Below, in pieces: positions 1 to 8,835 of a stretch of 64,000 nt of DNA. The notes beneath the pieces were generated by a model. It had not been told where the DNA came from. It saw only the letters and a list, made by a program, of their open reading frames with translations, and did no database searches. The position numbers were made by a program, and so were the translations under genes. Origin of the DNA: Actinopolymorpha singaporensis (GTDB taxonomy: Bacteria; Actinomycetota; Actinomycetes; Propionibacteriales; Actinopolymorphaceae); the NCBI RefSeq assembly GCF_900104745.1, contig NZ_LT629732.1, positions 6,125,981 through 6,189,980 on the forward strand, written 5' to 3'. Position 1 is the stretch's first letter; each line of letters begins with the position of its first letter.

Positions 1-2
1 CC

Positions 3-143
3 CTCGACGACGCGCGGAGCCAGCGCAGCCGAGGTCACCGTAAGCACACCGGCGAGTCCGGAACGTCGCCCGAGGGGAACGCCGCGTCCGGCGGCACCTC
101 GGCAGAGTTACCGCCACGGGGAAGAGGCGCGGCAGAGAAATGA
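3..143 (+). CDS. C-terminal tail of an upstream gene, possibly an RsbW-type anti-sigma factor (partial)
   Basis: An open frame enters from the left edge and ends with a TGA that overlaps the ATG of the sigma factor in an ATGA arrangement. The visible 46 residues are hydrophilic, rich in Gly, Arg and Ser, and show no domain. The overlap suggests translational coupling. In actinomycetes an anti-sigma kinase of the RsbW family commonly precedes a SigB/SigF-type gene in this way. The assignment rests on position only, because the catalytic part lies outside the window. Confidence 0.35.
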   Translation, partial: LDDARSQRSRGHRKHTGESGTSPEGNAASGGTSAELPPRGRGAAEK

Positions 144-964
144 TCGAGCACCCAGTGACGCATGATTTCGGGCCGGCGCCGGAAGACCTGCCGGGCCTGG
201 ACCGGGTGCTCGACACCCGCACGCTGACCCGCGAACTCTTCGCCCGCCTCGCGCGCTTCGACAGCGACGACCCCCGTCGGGGCAAGGTCCGCGACCGGCT
301 CGTGGAGATGCACCTTCCGCTGGTGGAGCATCTCGCCCGCAGGTTCCGCAACCGCGGCGAGCCGCTGGACGACCTGGTGCAGGTCGGCACCATCGGTCTG
401 ATCAAGTCGGTGGACCGGTTCGACGCCGACCGCGGCGTGGAGTTCTCCACCTACGCCACACCCACCATCGTCGGCGAGCTCAAGCGGCACTTCCGCGACC
501 GCGGCTGGGCCATCCGGGTTCCCCGCCGCCTGCAGGAGTTGCGGCTGTCCCTCGCCACCGTGACCGGTGACCTCACCCAGGAACTCGGCCGGGCACCGAC
601 GGTCGGCGAGCTCTCGGGCAAGCTCGGCGTGCGGGAGGAAGAGGTTCTCGAGGGGCTGGAGTCGGCCAACGCCTACAGCACGCTGTCTCTCGACGCTCCA
701 GACCAGGGGCAGGACGACGCACCCGCCGTCGTGGACTCCCTCGGCACCGAGGACGAGGCACTGGAAGGCGTGGAGTACCGCGAGGCCCTTCGGCCGCTGC
801 TGTCGCAGCTTCCCGAGCGGGAGAAGCGCATTCTGCTGCTGCGGTTCTTCAAGGGGATGACGCAATCCCAGATTGCGGCCGAGGTCGGCATCTCGCAGAT
901 GCACGTGTCCCGCCTGCTCTCGCGTACGCTCGCCCAACTTCGCGAACGCCTGCTGCAGGACTGA
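140..964 (+). CDS. SigB/SigF/SigG-family RNA polymerase sigma factor
   Basis: This 274-residue sigma-70 family protein has the layout of the stress and sporulation SigB/SigF group, with no long N-terminal region 1.1. Region 2 spans roughly residues 45-120 and includes the core-binding and -10 recognition stretch DLVQVGTIGLIKSVDRFD. Region 3 follows at about 125-190. Region 4, with a helix-turn-helix (GMTQSQIAAEVGISQMHVSR), occupies the C-terminus. The ATG overlaps the preceding frame, which fits an anti-sigma/sigma pair. The exact paralogue (sigB, sigF or sigG) cannot be told from one sequence. Confidence 0.93.
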   Translation: MIEHPVTHDFGPAPEDLPGLDRVLDTRTLTRELFARLARFDSDDPRRGKVRDRLVEMHLPLVEHLARRFRNRGEPLDDLVQVGTIGLIKSVDRFDADRGVEFSTYATPTIVGELKRHFRDRGWAIRVPRRLQELRLSLATVTGDLTQELGRAPTVGELSGKLGVREEEVLEGLESANAYSTLSLDAPDQGQDDAPAVVDSLGTEDEALEGVEYREALRPLLSQLPEREKRILLLRFFKGMTQSQIAAEVGISQMHVSRLLSRTLAQLRERLLQD

Positions 965-1008
965 CGCACCGGCGCGGCCCACCGCACGGCAGCGGAGATC
1001 GCCGAGCT

Positions 1009-1467
1009 CTACTCCCGGAACACCGCGGTCGAAGGCGGCGCCAGGACGAGCACCAGAGTGACGATCGCCGCCACCAGCATGGCCGCGCCGACGGCGGTCG
1101 TACTCCCCGACAGGAGTTCGTACCCGAGCGGCAACATCAGCAACTGGATCGCGACCACCGGACCGCGACTCCATCGGCGGCCGCGCCGCAGGCCCCACGC
1201 CACGAAGCCGAGTCCGACTCCGGCGGCGAGTACGAACACGCCGGCGCTGGCGGCGATTCCCATGCCGCGCGGACGAGTGATGATCGCCTCGACGGTCAGC
1301 CAGCCGCCGGTCACCACCGCGCCCAGCGCCTCCAGCCCGACCACGACGGCGGCGGCGATCAGGGTGGCCGGCGTGCCCGCGGGCCGGCCGGTGGTCGGGT
1401 CGGCGTCGGCGGTCGCTTCGGCGGGTGCCGACGACTTCGGCGAGGGGTTGGTACGACGGCGGGACAT
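1009..1467 (-). CDS. Small four-helix membrane protein of unknown function
   Basis: The 152-residue product begins with a Ser/Pro/Thr-rich cytoplasmic tail of about 30 residues, followed by four hydrophobic segments (roughly 33-55, 70-92, 100-122 and 125-145). I see no catalytic or binding motif. Its gene is divergent from whiB1 across a 420-bp spacer and convergent with the sigma-factor gene. Function is unknown and no family name can be assigned from the sequence. Confidence 0.7.
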   Translation of the reverse strand: MSRRRTNPSPKSSAPAEATADADPTTGRPAGTPATLIAAAVVVGLEALGAVVTGGWLTVEAIITRPRGMGIAASAGVFVLAAGVGLGFVAWGLRRGRRWSRGPVVAIQLLMLPLGYELLSGSTTAVGAAMLVAAIVTLVLVLAPPSTAVFRE

Positions 1468-1628
1468 ACCGCGAAGATTACCGAGCAGCCGGTTGGCGGA
1501 TACCGCCGAGCGACCCGCGTCGGCCCGCCGATATCCTATGCGGTTTGCTGCGACATGTTCGGTGCGTGTAGATCAACATCACGCACGGTGACCGTTGGGC
1601 CCGGTTTGTGACGTAACCGACATGGACT

Positions 1629-1650
1629 TTTCCGCGGCATAACGCGGAAA
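1629..1650. promoter_or_regulatory. Perfect 8-bp inverted repeat, possible operator
   Basis: TTTCCGCG and CGCGGAAA flank a 6-nt spacer (GCATAA). No T-run follows, so it is unlikely to be a terminator. The site lies 240-260 bp upstream of the whiB1 start and about 160 bp from the divergent membrane-protein gene. The bound factor is unknown. Confidence 0.4.
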
Positions 1651-1804
1651 GGGTCTTGTGTATCGCTGGCAGAGTTGAAACTATCGAGCCTGCAGAGAGG
1701 CGCAGACACCCGATCGGTGCGTGCGCCGGGGGCTGACGTACGGCGATCGCATATGTGTGGCCGCCACCAGGACACTGGTGTGCGCTCGTTGTCACGCAAA
1801 AGAT

Positions 1805-1820
1805 CGTGAAAGTGTTCACA
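1805..1820. promoter_or_regulatory. CRP/Cmr-like binding site upstream of whiB1
   Basis: The 16-mer CGTGAAAGTGTTCACA matches the CRP-family consensus TGTGA-N6-TCACA at nine of ten defined positions. In Mycobacterium tuberculosis whiB1 is a known target of the CRP homologue Rv3676, so the site has precedent at this gene. A weak -10-like CAGAAT lies just downstream at 1824-1829. If that -10 is used, the site would sit close to or over the core promoter, so I cannot say whether it activates or represses. Confidence 0.6.
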
Positions 1821-1887
1821 CAGCAGAATCAAGCCAACTGCGAGGCCGGTGGATCCGGCACGCAACGAACTGAGGAGTGAAGCCTTG

Positions 1888-2139
1888 ATGGACTGGCGCC
1901 ACCGGGCCATCTGCCGGGACGAGGACCCTGAGCTGTTCTTCCCGATCGGGAACACCGGGCCCGCGCTCCTGCAGATCGAGGAGGCCAAGGCGGTCTGCCG
2001 TCGTTGTGAAGTCGTCGACCTCTGTCTGCAGTGGGCCCTTGAAACCGGCCAGGACGCCGGAGTCTGGGGCGGAATGAGCGAAGAGGAGCGACGGGCGCTC
2101 AAGCGCCGCGCCGCCCGCTCCCGGGCCCGCATCATCTGA
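1888..2139 (+). CDS. whiB1: WhiB1-type iron-sulfur transcriptional regulator
   Basis: The 83-residue product carries the four cluster-ligating cysteines at positions 9, 37, 40 and 46, with the C-X2-C-X5-C spacing and the exact positions of mycobacterial WhiB1. The G[VI]WGG turn is at 58-62 and a basic DNA-binding tail (KRRAARSRARII) ends the protein. WhiB1 family members bind a [4Fe-4S] cluster, react with nitric oxide and contact the primary sigma factor. The ATG at 1888 was chosen because it follows GAGGAG at about 1872 and gives the family length; an upstream in-frame extension has no family support. The convergent neighbour is pdtaS, as in mycobacteria. Confidence 0.95.
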   Translation: MDWRHRAICRDEDPELFFPIGNTGPALLQIEEAKAVCRRCEVVDLCLQWALETGQDAGVWGGMSEEERRALKRRAARSRARII

Positions 2140-2158
2140 TTTCGCGACGCCTCGGAAC

Positions 2159-2189
2159 AGCCCCTGCCCCATCGGGCGGGGGCTTGTTT
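2159..2189 (+). terminator. Intrinsic terminator of whiB1
   Basis: An 11-bp stem with one T-G wobble (2159-2169 with 2174-2184) closes a CATC loop and is followed by TGTTT. It lies 20 bp after the whiB1 stop codon, between two convergent genes. Confidence 0.8.
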
Positions 2190-2222
2190 CATGTCCGCGT
2201 GGTGTCGAGGTGATCGGCGGCG

Positions 2223-3722
2223 TCACAGGTGTGCGTGCCGCCCGCGACCGCGCGGCTGTCCCTCGTCGGGAAGGTCGACCACCACCCGGGTGCCACTACC
2301 TTCCTCCCGGCCGCCGATCGACAGCACCCCGCCGAGTTCGCTCTCCACCAGGGTGCGGACGATCTGCAGGCCCAGCTGGCCCGAGCGCTCCACGTCGAAG
2401 TCCGCGGGCAGTCCGCGCCCGTCGTCCTCGACCACCACTCGCAACCGGCCCGCCGACCGGTCGGCGATCACCTCGACCCGGCCGCCCCGCCGGCCCACAC
2501 CGTGCTGGACGGCGTTCTGCGCAACCTCGGTGATCACCATCGCCAAGGGCGTCGCCGTCTCCGCGCCGAGCAGCCCGAACGACCCGACCCGCCGGGGCGC
2601 CACCCTGGTCTCCGGGATCGACACCTCGGCCACCATCGCCAGCACCCGGTCGGCCACCTCGTCGAACTCGACGCGTTCCTCGAACGCCGTGGACAGCGTC
2701 TCGTGCACGATCGCGATCGTGCCCACCCGCCGGACCGCCTCCTCCAGCGCCTCCCGGCCACCGGCCGCTCCGATGCGGCGCGCCTGCAGGCGGAGCAGGG
2801 CGGCCACCGTCTGCAGGTTGTTCTTGACACGGTGGTGGATCTCGCGGATGGTCGCGTCCTTGGTGAGGAGTTCACGTTCGCGCCGACGTAGATCGGTGAC
2901 GTCGCGCAGCAACACCAGCGCGCCAACCTGGGTAGCGTTCGGCACCAACGGAATCACCCGCATGGTGACCACCGCACCGTTGTTCTCCACCTCGGTCTGG
3001 CGGGGCGCGCGTCCGGAGATGAGCACCGGAATCGCCTCGTCCACCGGGCGGCGCGACGGCGGCAGCAAACCGGCGGTGATCGTCCCCAGGTGACAGCCGA
3101 GGAGATCGCCGGTCAGGCCGAGCCGGCGATATGCCGACTGGGCGTTCGGACTCGCGTACGTCACAACGCCGTCCACATCGAGCCGGACCAGACCGTCACC
3201 CACCCGCGGTGCCGCGTCGAGGTCGGCCGGCTCGCCTGGCAACGGAAAGCCGCCCTCGCTGATCATCTGCGCGAGGTCCGCCGCGGTCTTGAGGTATGTC
3301 AACTCCAACCTGCTCGGCGTTCGGACCGAGAGCAAGTTCGTGTTGCGGGTGATGACGCCGAGCACCCGGCCGGAGCGGCGCACCGGGATGCTCTCGATCC
3401 GGACCGGCACCTCGTCCCGCCATTCCGGGTCACCTTCCCGGCAGATCCGGCCGTCGTCGTAGGCGGTGTCCAGCAGCTGCCGGCGTCCTCGTGGCACGAA
3501 CGACCCCACCAGGTCGTCGAGGTGGGCGGTCGGCCCGGTCGTCGGGCGCATCTGCGCACACGCCCAGAAACCCAGCCCCTCCCGGTCCGGGACCCACAGG
3601 ACGAGATCGGCGAACGACAGGTCCGCGAGCATCTGCCACTCGGCCACCAGTCGGTGCAGCCACTCGCGATCGAGCTCGGCGAGCTCGGTGTACTGGCGGA
3701 CGACGTCGTCGAGAGAGGGCAC
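2223..3722 (-). CDS. pdtaS: PdtaS-like sensor histidine kinase (HisKA_2 type)
   Basis: The 499-residue kinase has an N-terminal GAF-like region (about 10-150), a PAS-like region (about 175-285) and a HisKA_2 dimerisation domain. The phosphoacceptor motif IHHRVKNNLQTV places the tandem histidines near 296-297. The C-terminal ATPase domain shows NAVQHG and DDGRGLP. PdtaS is a soluble kinase that phosphorylates the ANTAR antiterminator PdtaR, which is not in this window. The GTG at 3722 gives the family N-terminus (VPSLDDVVRQ); a TTG at 3764 is possible. The location tail-to-tail with whiB1 matches the mycobacterial Rv3219/Rv3220c pair. Confidence 0.92.
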   Translation of the reverse strand: MPSLDDVVRQYTELAELDREWLHRLVAEWQMLADLSFADLVLWVPDREGLGFWACAQMRPTTGPTAHLDDLVGSFVPRGRRQLLDTAYDDGRICREGDPEWRDEVPVRIESIPVRRSGRVLGVITRNTNLLSVRTPSRLELTYLKTAADLAQMISEGGFPLPGEPADLDAAPRVGDGLVRLDVDGVVTYASPNAQSAYRRLGLTGDLLGCHLGTITAGLLPPSRRPVDEAIPVLISGRAPRQTEVENNGAVVTMRVIPLVPNATQVGALVLLRDVTDLRRRERELLTKDATIREIHHRVKNNLQTVAALLRLQARRIGAAGGREALEEAVRRVGTIAIVHETLSTAFEERVEFDEVADRVLAMVAEVSIPETRVAPRRVGSFGLLGAETATPLAMVITEVAQNAVQHGVGRRGGRVEVIADRSAGRLRVVVEDDGRGLPADFDVERSGQLGLQIVRTLVESELGGVLSIGGREEGSGTRVVVDLPDEGQPRGRGRHAHL

Positions 3723-3914
3723 GCCGAGAGCGTATCCGGCGGGCGCACCGGCGCGTCTGCCCAAGTCGGGCCGGTGCTCGTGCGACGCGGAGACACACGA
3801 GCCAGGCAGCCCTTTTCGGGCATGCGCTAGTCTCGCGGCCTGCGGCGGTTTCGATCACGCCCGCGCGGTCCTCGATAGCACGCGGAGTACGCGTATGTCT
3901 GGAAGGATGTCCCC

Positions 3915-4823
3915 GTGGGGGTTCGGTCAGGTTACTGGGAACACATCCGCGCAAGCGGTTTCAGGCTGCCCGACGACCGCCCTCTCGACGACCTGACCGC
4001 CGAGCTCGTGCAGATGCTCGGCGACCCCGACCCACGGGTTCGCGACGGCATCGCCCGGCCGGTGCTCCTCACCTGGATCGGCGACGGCGTCTACGACGAC
4101 CTGCTGCCCGGTTTCGGCGACGGGGTGGCCGAGGGCCTGTACACCGGGCTCGGCGACGACGGCACCGACACGGTGTTCCGGCGCGCCGGCTCCGCCAGGT
4201 TGCTGGCCGAGGCGGTGTTGCGGGACCAGGTGGCCAGGGTGCTGCACTCCGACGCGATCTTCCGCTGGGGCGACCGGGCGGCTTCGTGGTTCGTCCGCGA
4301 ACGCGATCTACGCGGGTACGTCGACGGGCGCGGCTGGGCGCACGCGGTCGCCCACGGCGCCGACCTGCTCGCCGCGCTGGCCCGCTCCGAACACTTCGAG
4401 AAGCTCGAACTCACCGTGCTGCTCGACGTGGTGGCCGACCGGCTGCTCACCCCCGCCGGCTACCACTTCCGCAACGGCGAGGACGACCGGCTGGCGTTCG
4501 CCGTGATGACCGTGCTCCACCGCAACCTGCTCGACGTCGACGTGCTCGAGCCGTGGGTCGAACGCCTCGCCGCCGCGCTGGTTCCGCCGCCGGACGAGGA
4601 CGACGAGCCCCAGCCGGAGTGGCCCACCCCGGTCGCCGGCAACACCGGTTCCTTCCTGCGGGCGCTTCACCTCCAGCTCGCGCTCGGTGTCGTCGGTCAG
4701 CAGACGCCACGCGACGTGGCGTTGTTCGGAACCCCACCGCACGTACGCGCCGACCTGCTGCTGGTGCTGCTGCGAGTGCTGCGGGCCAGCCGCCCGGGGT
4801 TGTTCTCCGCGCCGTCGCGCTGA
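3915..4823 (+). CDS. DUF2785 family protein
   Basis: This 302-residue soluble protein is mostly helical, with repeated leucine-rich stretches typical of DUF2785. The Pro/Asp/Glu-rich loop at about 220-235 looks disordered. The GTG start is supported by GGAAGGA about 8 nt upstream. No catalytic motif is visible, and the family has no established function that I can name. Confidence 0.75.
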   Translation: MGVRSGYWEHIRASGFRLPDDRPLDDLTAELVQMLGDPDPRVRDGIARPVLLTWIGDGVYDDLLPGFGDGVAEGLYTGLGDDGTDTVFRRAGSARLLAEAVLRDQVARVLHSDAIFRWGDRAASWFVRERDLRGYVDGRGWAHAVAHGADLLAALARSEHFEKLELTVLLDVVADRLLTPAGYHFRNGEDDRLAFAVMTVLHRNLLDVDVLEPWVERLAAALVPPPDEDDEPQPEWPTPVAGNTGSFLRALHLQLALGVVGQQTPRDVALFGTPPHVRADLLLVLLRVLRASRPGLFSAPSR

Positions 4824-4975
4824 CGTTCCACCACGCTTTCACGACGACGTTCCCTACGTCCTCGTTCCGTCGCCAGGGCGCGTCGCGGTCAGAACTCTTT
4901 CCCCGAACCGGACCGGGCACTACTCTCGTCGCGGCTGTCCAGCACGGAGGTTCTCGGACGTCTACGGAGGTCGTC

Positions 4976-5311
4976 ATGGTGGCACCAGCAGCTCGCGGAT
5001 CCGCACCACTGGTCACCCCCACCCGGGTGGTGGTCGCGGTGCTGCTCGCCGCGCCGTTCGTGGGCACGTTGTGGGTGACGTCGTACGCCCGGGTGGAGCC
5101 GCGCCTCGGCGCGTTCCCCTTCTTCTACTGGTACCAGATCCTCTGGATCTTCCTGTCCGCCCTGTGCACGGTCGCCGCCTACCTGCTGGTGCGGCGGGAG
5201 AACCGCCGGCGCGGCAGCTCGGCGTCGACCAGGGCAGCCGAAGCCCGGTCCGCCGGTGACACGGGCACCACGACCACCACGACAGACCGGACCGAAGGCG
5301 GTACGCGATGA
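4976..5311 (+). CDS. DUF3311 small membrane subunit paired with a symporter
   Basis: The 111-residue protein has two transmembrane helices (about 18-38 and 53-75) and the family motif PFFYWYQ between them, followed by a Thr-rich cytoplasmic tail. DUF3311 proteins are regularly encoded directly before SSS-family transporters and are thought to be accessory subunits. Its TGA overlaps the ATG of the symporter gene (ATGA), so the two are probably translationally coupled. A GGAGG sits 5 nt before the ATG. A TACTCT at 4921-4926 could be the -10 element of the pair. Confidence 0.85.
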   Translation: MVAPAARGSAPLVTPTRVVVAVLLAAPFVGTLWVTSYARVEPRLGAFPFFYWYQILWIFLSALCTVAAYLLVRRENRRRGSSASTRAAEARSAGDTGTTTTTTDRTEGGTR

Positions 5312-6969
5312 AACCTGGAATCGACGCCACCGCACTCGCGGTGGTCGTGGTGTTGTTCGTCGCCGTGACGGTGCTCGGCTTCAAGGCCGCCCGGTGGCAG
5401 CAGGGCGGTTCGCTGGCCAGCCTGGACGAATGGGGGCTCGGCGGCCGGCGGTTCGGCACGTGGGTGACGTGGTTCCTGCTCGGCGGCGACCTCTACACCG
5501 CGTACACCTTCGTGGCCGTGCCGGCGGTGATGTTCGCCTCCGGCGCGCAGGGCTTCTTCGCGGTGCCGTACACGATCATCGTGTATCCGTTGGTGTTCTT
5601 GTTCCTTCCGAGGCTGTGGTCGGTGTCGCATCGGCGCGGGTACGTCACCCCGGCCGACTTCGTGCAGGGACGCTTCGGCTCCCGCGCGCTCGCCCTGGCC
5701 GTCGCCCTCACCGGCATCCTGGCCACGATGCCCTACATCGCCTTGCAGCTGGTCGGAATCCAGGCCGTGTTCGAGGTGATGGGCCTGGGTGGCTCGGGCA
5801 ACATCCTGCTCGCCGACGCCCCGCTCTTCCTCGCGTTCGCCGTCCTGGCGGCCTACACCTACTCCTCGGGCCTGCGCGCGCCGGCGCTGATCGCCTTCGT
5901 CAAGGACCTGCTGATCTACCTCGTGATCGTGGTGGCGATCGTCTACATCCCCACCAGGCTGGGCGGTTGGGGCGGCATCTTCGACGCGGCCGAGAGGAAG
6001 TTCGCCGCCGCCGACGGCGCGGCCGGGCACCCGGCGGAGTTCTCCTTCGCCGCGGTCGGCCAGGCCTGGCCGTACGCCACGCTGGCACTGGGTTCGGCGA
6101 TGGCGCTGTTCATGTACCCCCACGCCATCACCGCCGTCCTGTCGGCGAAGAACCGCGCCGTGCCACGCCGCAACGCCGCGATCCTGCCGGCGTACTCCTT
6201 CCTGCTGGCCCTGCTCGCCCTGCTCGGCTTCATGGCGATCGCGGCCGGGATCAAGCCCGTCGGGCTGAACGGCAAGCCCAACGCGCAGCTGTCGGTGCCG
6301 ATGCTGTTCGACGCGATGTTCCCGAGCTGGTTCGCCGGAGTGGCCTTCGCCGCGGTCGCGATCGGCGCACTGGTACCCGCCGCGATCATGTCCATCGCGG
6401 CGGCCAATCTGTGGACCCGCAACGTCTACAAGGCGTTCCTGCGCCCGGGCGCCACTCATGCCGAGGAGGCCAGGCAGTCCAAGCTGGTCTCGCTGGTGGT
6501 GAAGTTCGGTGCGCTGATCTTCGTGCTGGGCCTGGACAAGAGCTTCGCCATCAACCTGCAGCTGCTCGGCGGCATCTGGATCCTGCAGACCTTCCCCGCC
6601 ATCGTCTTCGGGCTCTACACCCGGTGGTTCCACCGCTGGGCGCTGTTCGCCGGGTGGGCGGTGGGCATGGCCTACGGCACCTGGACGGCGTACAACATCT
6701 CCAACCCGCTCACCGGCGCGCAGCACTTCGGCGGGTCCACGGCGAGCATCCCGCTGCTCGGGGAGAAGGGCTACGTCGCGATGACGGCGTGGGTGCTCAA
6801 CGTCGTGGTGACGGTGGTCGCGACCGTGGTCCTGCGGGCGCTGAAGGTTCCGAACGGGCAGGACCGCACCCAGCCCGGCGACTACCTCGCCGACGCCGGC
6901 GAGCCTGGCGTACGGGACGTCGTGACCCCGGGCGTGACCGGAAAGTCCGGCGCGGCCGCGGAGGCGTAG
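5308..6969 (+). CDS. Solute:sodium symporter (SSS) family permease, MctP-like
   Basis: The 553-residue integral membrane protein has about 13 hydrophobic segments and the SSS fold. The periplasmic entry region GGRRFGTWVTWFLLGGDLYT, the segment around HRRGYVTPADFVQGRFGS and the late TM region PAAIMSIAAANLWTRNVYK are family landmarks. Pairing with a DUF3311 gene is typical of the subgroup containing monocarboxylate permease MctP. The substrate is not proven; a carboxylate is the best guess. The following gene has its own promoter signal. Confidence 0.88.
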   Translation: MKPGIDATALAVVVVLFVAVTVLGFKAARWQQGGSLASLDEWGLGGRRFGTWVTWFLLGGDLYTAYTFVAVPAVMFASGAQGFFAVPYTIIVYPLVFLFLPRLWSVSHRRGYVTPADFVQGRFGSRALALAVALTGILATMPYIALQLVGIQAVFEVMGLGGSGNILLADAPLFLAFAVLAAYTYSSGLRAPALIAFVKDLLIYLVIVVAIVYIPTRLGGWGGIFDAAERKFAAADGAAGHPAEFSFAAVGQAWPYATLALGSAMALFMYPHAITAVLSAKNRAVPRRNAAILPAYSFLLALLALLGFMAIAAGIKPVGLNGKPNAQLSVPMLFDAMFPSWFAGVAFAAVAIGALVPAAIMSIAAANLWTRNVYKAFLRPGATHAEEARQSKLVSLVVKFGALIFVLGLDKSFAINLQLLGGIWILQTFPAIVFGLYTRWFHRWALFAGWAVGMAYGTWTAYNISNPLTGAQHFGGSTASIPLLGEKGYVAMTAWVLNVVVTVVATVVLRALKVPNGQDRTQPGDYLADAGEPGVRDVVTPGVTGKSGAAAEA

Positions 6970-7037
6970 GGGCCACGAGTCAGGCGTCCCCGCCTCCGGA
7001 CATGCCCGGACAGCGGCGTGCGCGGACTACCGCAGGG

Positions 7038-7043
7038 TAGGTT
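7038..7043 (+). promoter_or_regulatory. -10 element predicted to give a leaderless ilvG transcript
   Basis: TAGGTT is followed by 6 nt and then the ATG at 7050. This TANNNT-N6/7-RTG spacing puts the transcription start on the start codon, and no Shine-Dalgarno sequence is present. Confidence 0.5.
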
Positions 7044-7049
7044 TCGGAC

Positions 7050-8759
7050 ATGACCGAGATCGAGCAGACGGGCATGGGGGGCTCTGAGAGTTCGGGGGTC
7101 CGCGAAGGCCACGGCGGCGACCTCGCGGTCGCGGTGGCCCGGGCACACGGTGTCTCCGCGATGTTCACCCTGTCCGGTGCCCACGTCTTCCCGCTGTACG
7201 ACGCGGCGGTCGGCGGCGCCGGGCGGCCCTCCCCTCCCCCGCTGCGCCTGGTCGACGTCCGGCACGAGCAAACCGCCGTGTTCGCGGCCGAGGCGGTCGG
7301 CAAACTCACCCGCACACCCGGACTGGCGGTGGTCACCGCCGGGCCGGGCGTCACCAACGCGGTGAGCGCGGTGACCCAGGCCCACCAGGCGGGGTCACCG
7401 CTGGTGTTGCTCGGTGGCCGCGCGCCGACCCAGCGGTGGGGCGCGGGCAGCCTGCAGGAGCTCGACCATCCACCGCTGCTCGCCCCGGTCACCAAGCTGG
7501 CCGCGACCGTACCCACCGTGGACGAGATCGTCCCTGCGGTGGACCAGGCGTTCCGGCTCGCGGGCGCGCGCCACCGTGGCCCGGTCTTCCTCGACGTACC
7601 CATGGACCAGCTCTACAGCCGTACGTCCGCGTCCGTGCCCGAGGTGGCCGAACCCGATCTCGGTGAGCCGGACGCGGAGGCAGTCGGCGAGATCGCGAGC
7701 CTGCTGGCGTCCGCCCAGCGTCCGCTGCTGGTGCTCGGCTCCGACGTCTACCTGGACCGTGCCGACTGTGCCGCCCGCACGCTCGTCGAGGAGCTCGAGC
7801 TACCGGTCGTCGCCAACGGCATGGGCCGCGGCATCTTCCAGCCCGGGCACCCGCAGCTGGTGTCCCGGGCCCGTTCGACCGCCGTCGGGCGCTGCGACCT
7901 GGCCATCGTGGTGGGTACGCCGCTGGACTTCCGGCTGGCGTACGGCTCCTTCGGTGGCCGCGACGGCGCGCCGCCGGCGAAGGTCGTGCACGTCGCCGAC
8001 GCACCGGACCAGTTGGCCGCGCACGTAGCCCTCGCGGCCGCCGCGGCCGGGCCGTTGCGGATCACGCTGGCCACCCTGGCAACCGCGTGGGAGCAGGTGC
8101 TGCGCCGCCCGGGCTGGACGGCCTGGTCCGCGGAGCTGCGGGCGAGCGAGCAGGCGGCCCGGGCCCGCGACGCCGCGCTGCTGACGGCGGACACCGACCC
8201 GATCCATCCGGCCCGCATCTACGGCGAGCTTCGCCGCCTGCTGGCCGAGGACGCCGTGGTGATCGGTGACGGTGGCGACTTCGTGTCGTTCGCCGGAAAG
8301 TACGTCGAGCCGGCCCGCCCGGGATGCTGGCTGGATCCCGGGCCGTTCGGCTGTCTCGGCGCGGGCCTCGGCGCGGCGATCGCCGCCCGGGTGAGCCGGC
8401 CGTCCTCGCAGGTCGTGCTGCTGCTCGGGGACGGCGCCGCAGGGATGTCGCTGCTCGACGTCGACACGCTGGTGCGGCACCGGCTGCCGGTGGTGATGGT
8501 GGTCGGCAACAACGGCTGCTGGGGGCTGGAGAAGCACCCCATGCGGATGTTGTACGGCTACGACGTCGCCACAGACCTGCGCCCGGCCACCCGCTACGAC
8601 CAGGTCGTGCGTGCCCTTGGCGGGGCCGGCGAGACGGTCGCCCGCCCGGACGACATCGGGCCTGCGCTGCGCCGGGCGTTCGACTCGGGGGTGCCGTACC
8701 TCCTCAATGTGCTCACCGACCCCGAGATCCCCTACCCGAGGGCCACCTTCGGCGTCTGA
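7050..8759 (+). CDS. ilvG: IlvG/acetolactate synthase-like thiamine diphosphate enzyme
   Basis: The 569-residue protein has the three-domain ThDP fold: an N-terminal pyrimidine-binding domain with the catalytic-glutamate segment DVRHEQTAVFAAEA (about 70-83), a central domain, and a C-terminal ThDP-binding motif from GDGAAG to NNGCWG. It resembles mycobacterial IlvG (TLSGAHVFPLYD, VLLGGRAPTQRWGAGSLQE) more than the canonical IlvB of isoleucine/valine synthesis, and no small regulatory subunit is nearby. True substrates of this subgroup are uncertain, so it may be a 2-oxoacid decarboxylase or carboligase and not a biosynthetic acetolactate synthase. Confidence 0.82.
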   Translation: MTEIEQTGMGGSESSGVREGHGGDLAVAVARAHGVSAMFTLSGAHVFPLYDAAVGGAGRPSPPPLRLVDVRHEQTAVFAAEAVGKLTRTPGLAVVTAGPGVTNAVSAVTQAHQAGSPLVLLGGRAPTQRWGAGSLQELDHPPLLAPVTKLAATVPTVDEIVPAVDQAFRLAGARHRGPVFLDVPMDQLYSRTSASVPEVAEPDLGEPDAEAVGEIASLLASAQRPLLVLGSDVYLDRADCAARTLVEELELPVVANGMGRGIFQPGHPQLVSRARSTAVGRCDLAIVVGTPLDFRLAYGSFGGRDGAPPAKVVHVADAPDQLAAHVALAAAAAGPLRITLATLATAWEQVLRRPGWTAWSAELRASEQAARARDAALLTADTDPIHPARIYGELRRLLAEDAVVIGDGGDFVSFAGKYVEPARPGCWLDPGPFGCLGAGLGAAIAARVSRPSSQVVLLLGDGAAGMSLLDVDTLVRHRLPVVMVVGNNGCWGLEKHPMRMLYGYDVATDLRPATRYDQVVRALGGAGETVARPDDIGPALRRAFDSGVPYLLNVLTDPEIPYPRATFGV

Positions 8760-8823
8760 GCAGCCGTCGGGCCACCCCCGCGGTGTCCCGCCGGGCTCGC
8801 GTGGGGCTGTCGGTTGCCTCGGC

Positions 8824-8829
8824 TATAAC
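8824..8829 (+). promoter_or_regulatory. -10 element predicted to give a leaderless GNAT transcript
   Basis: TATAAC lies 6 nt upstream of the ATG at 8836, in a context with no Shine-Dalgarno motif. The sixth base is C, not T, so this is a slightly weaker example of the pattern seen elsewhere in the window. Confidence 0.4.
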
Positions 8830-8835
8830 GGACGG

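Larger units (their letters stand above)
1468..1887. other. Divergent intergenic region between a membrane-protein gene and whiB1
   Basis: This 420-bp spacer contains no convincing coding frame. It carries an 8+8 bp inverted repeat at 1629-1650 and a CRP-like palindrome at 1805-1820, and its base composition is lower in GC than the neighbouring genes. It most likely holds two divergent promoters. Confidence 0.6.
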
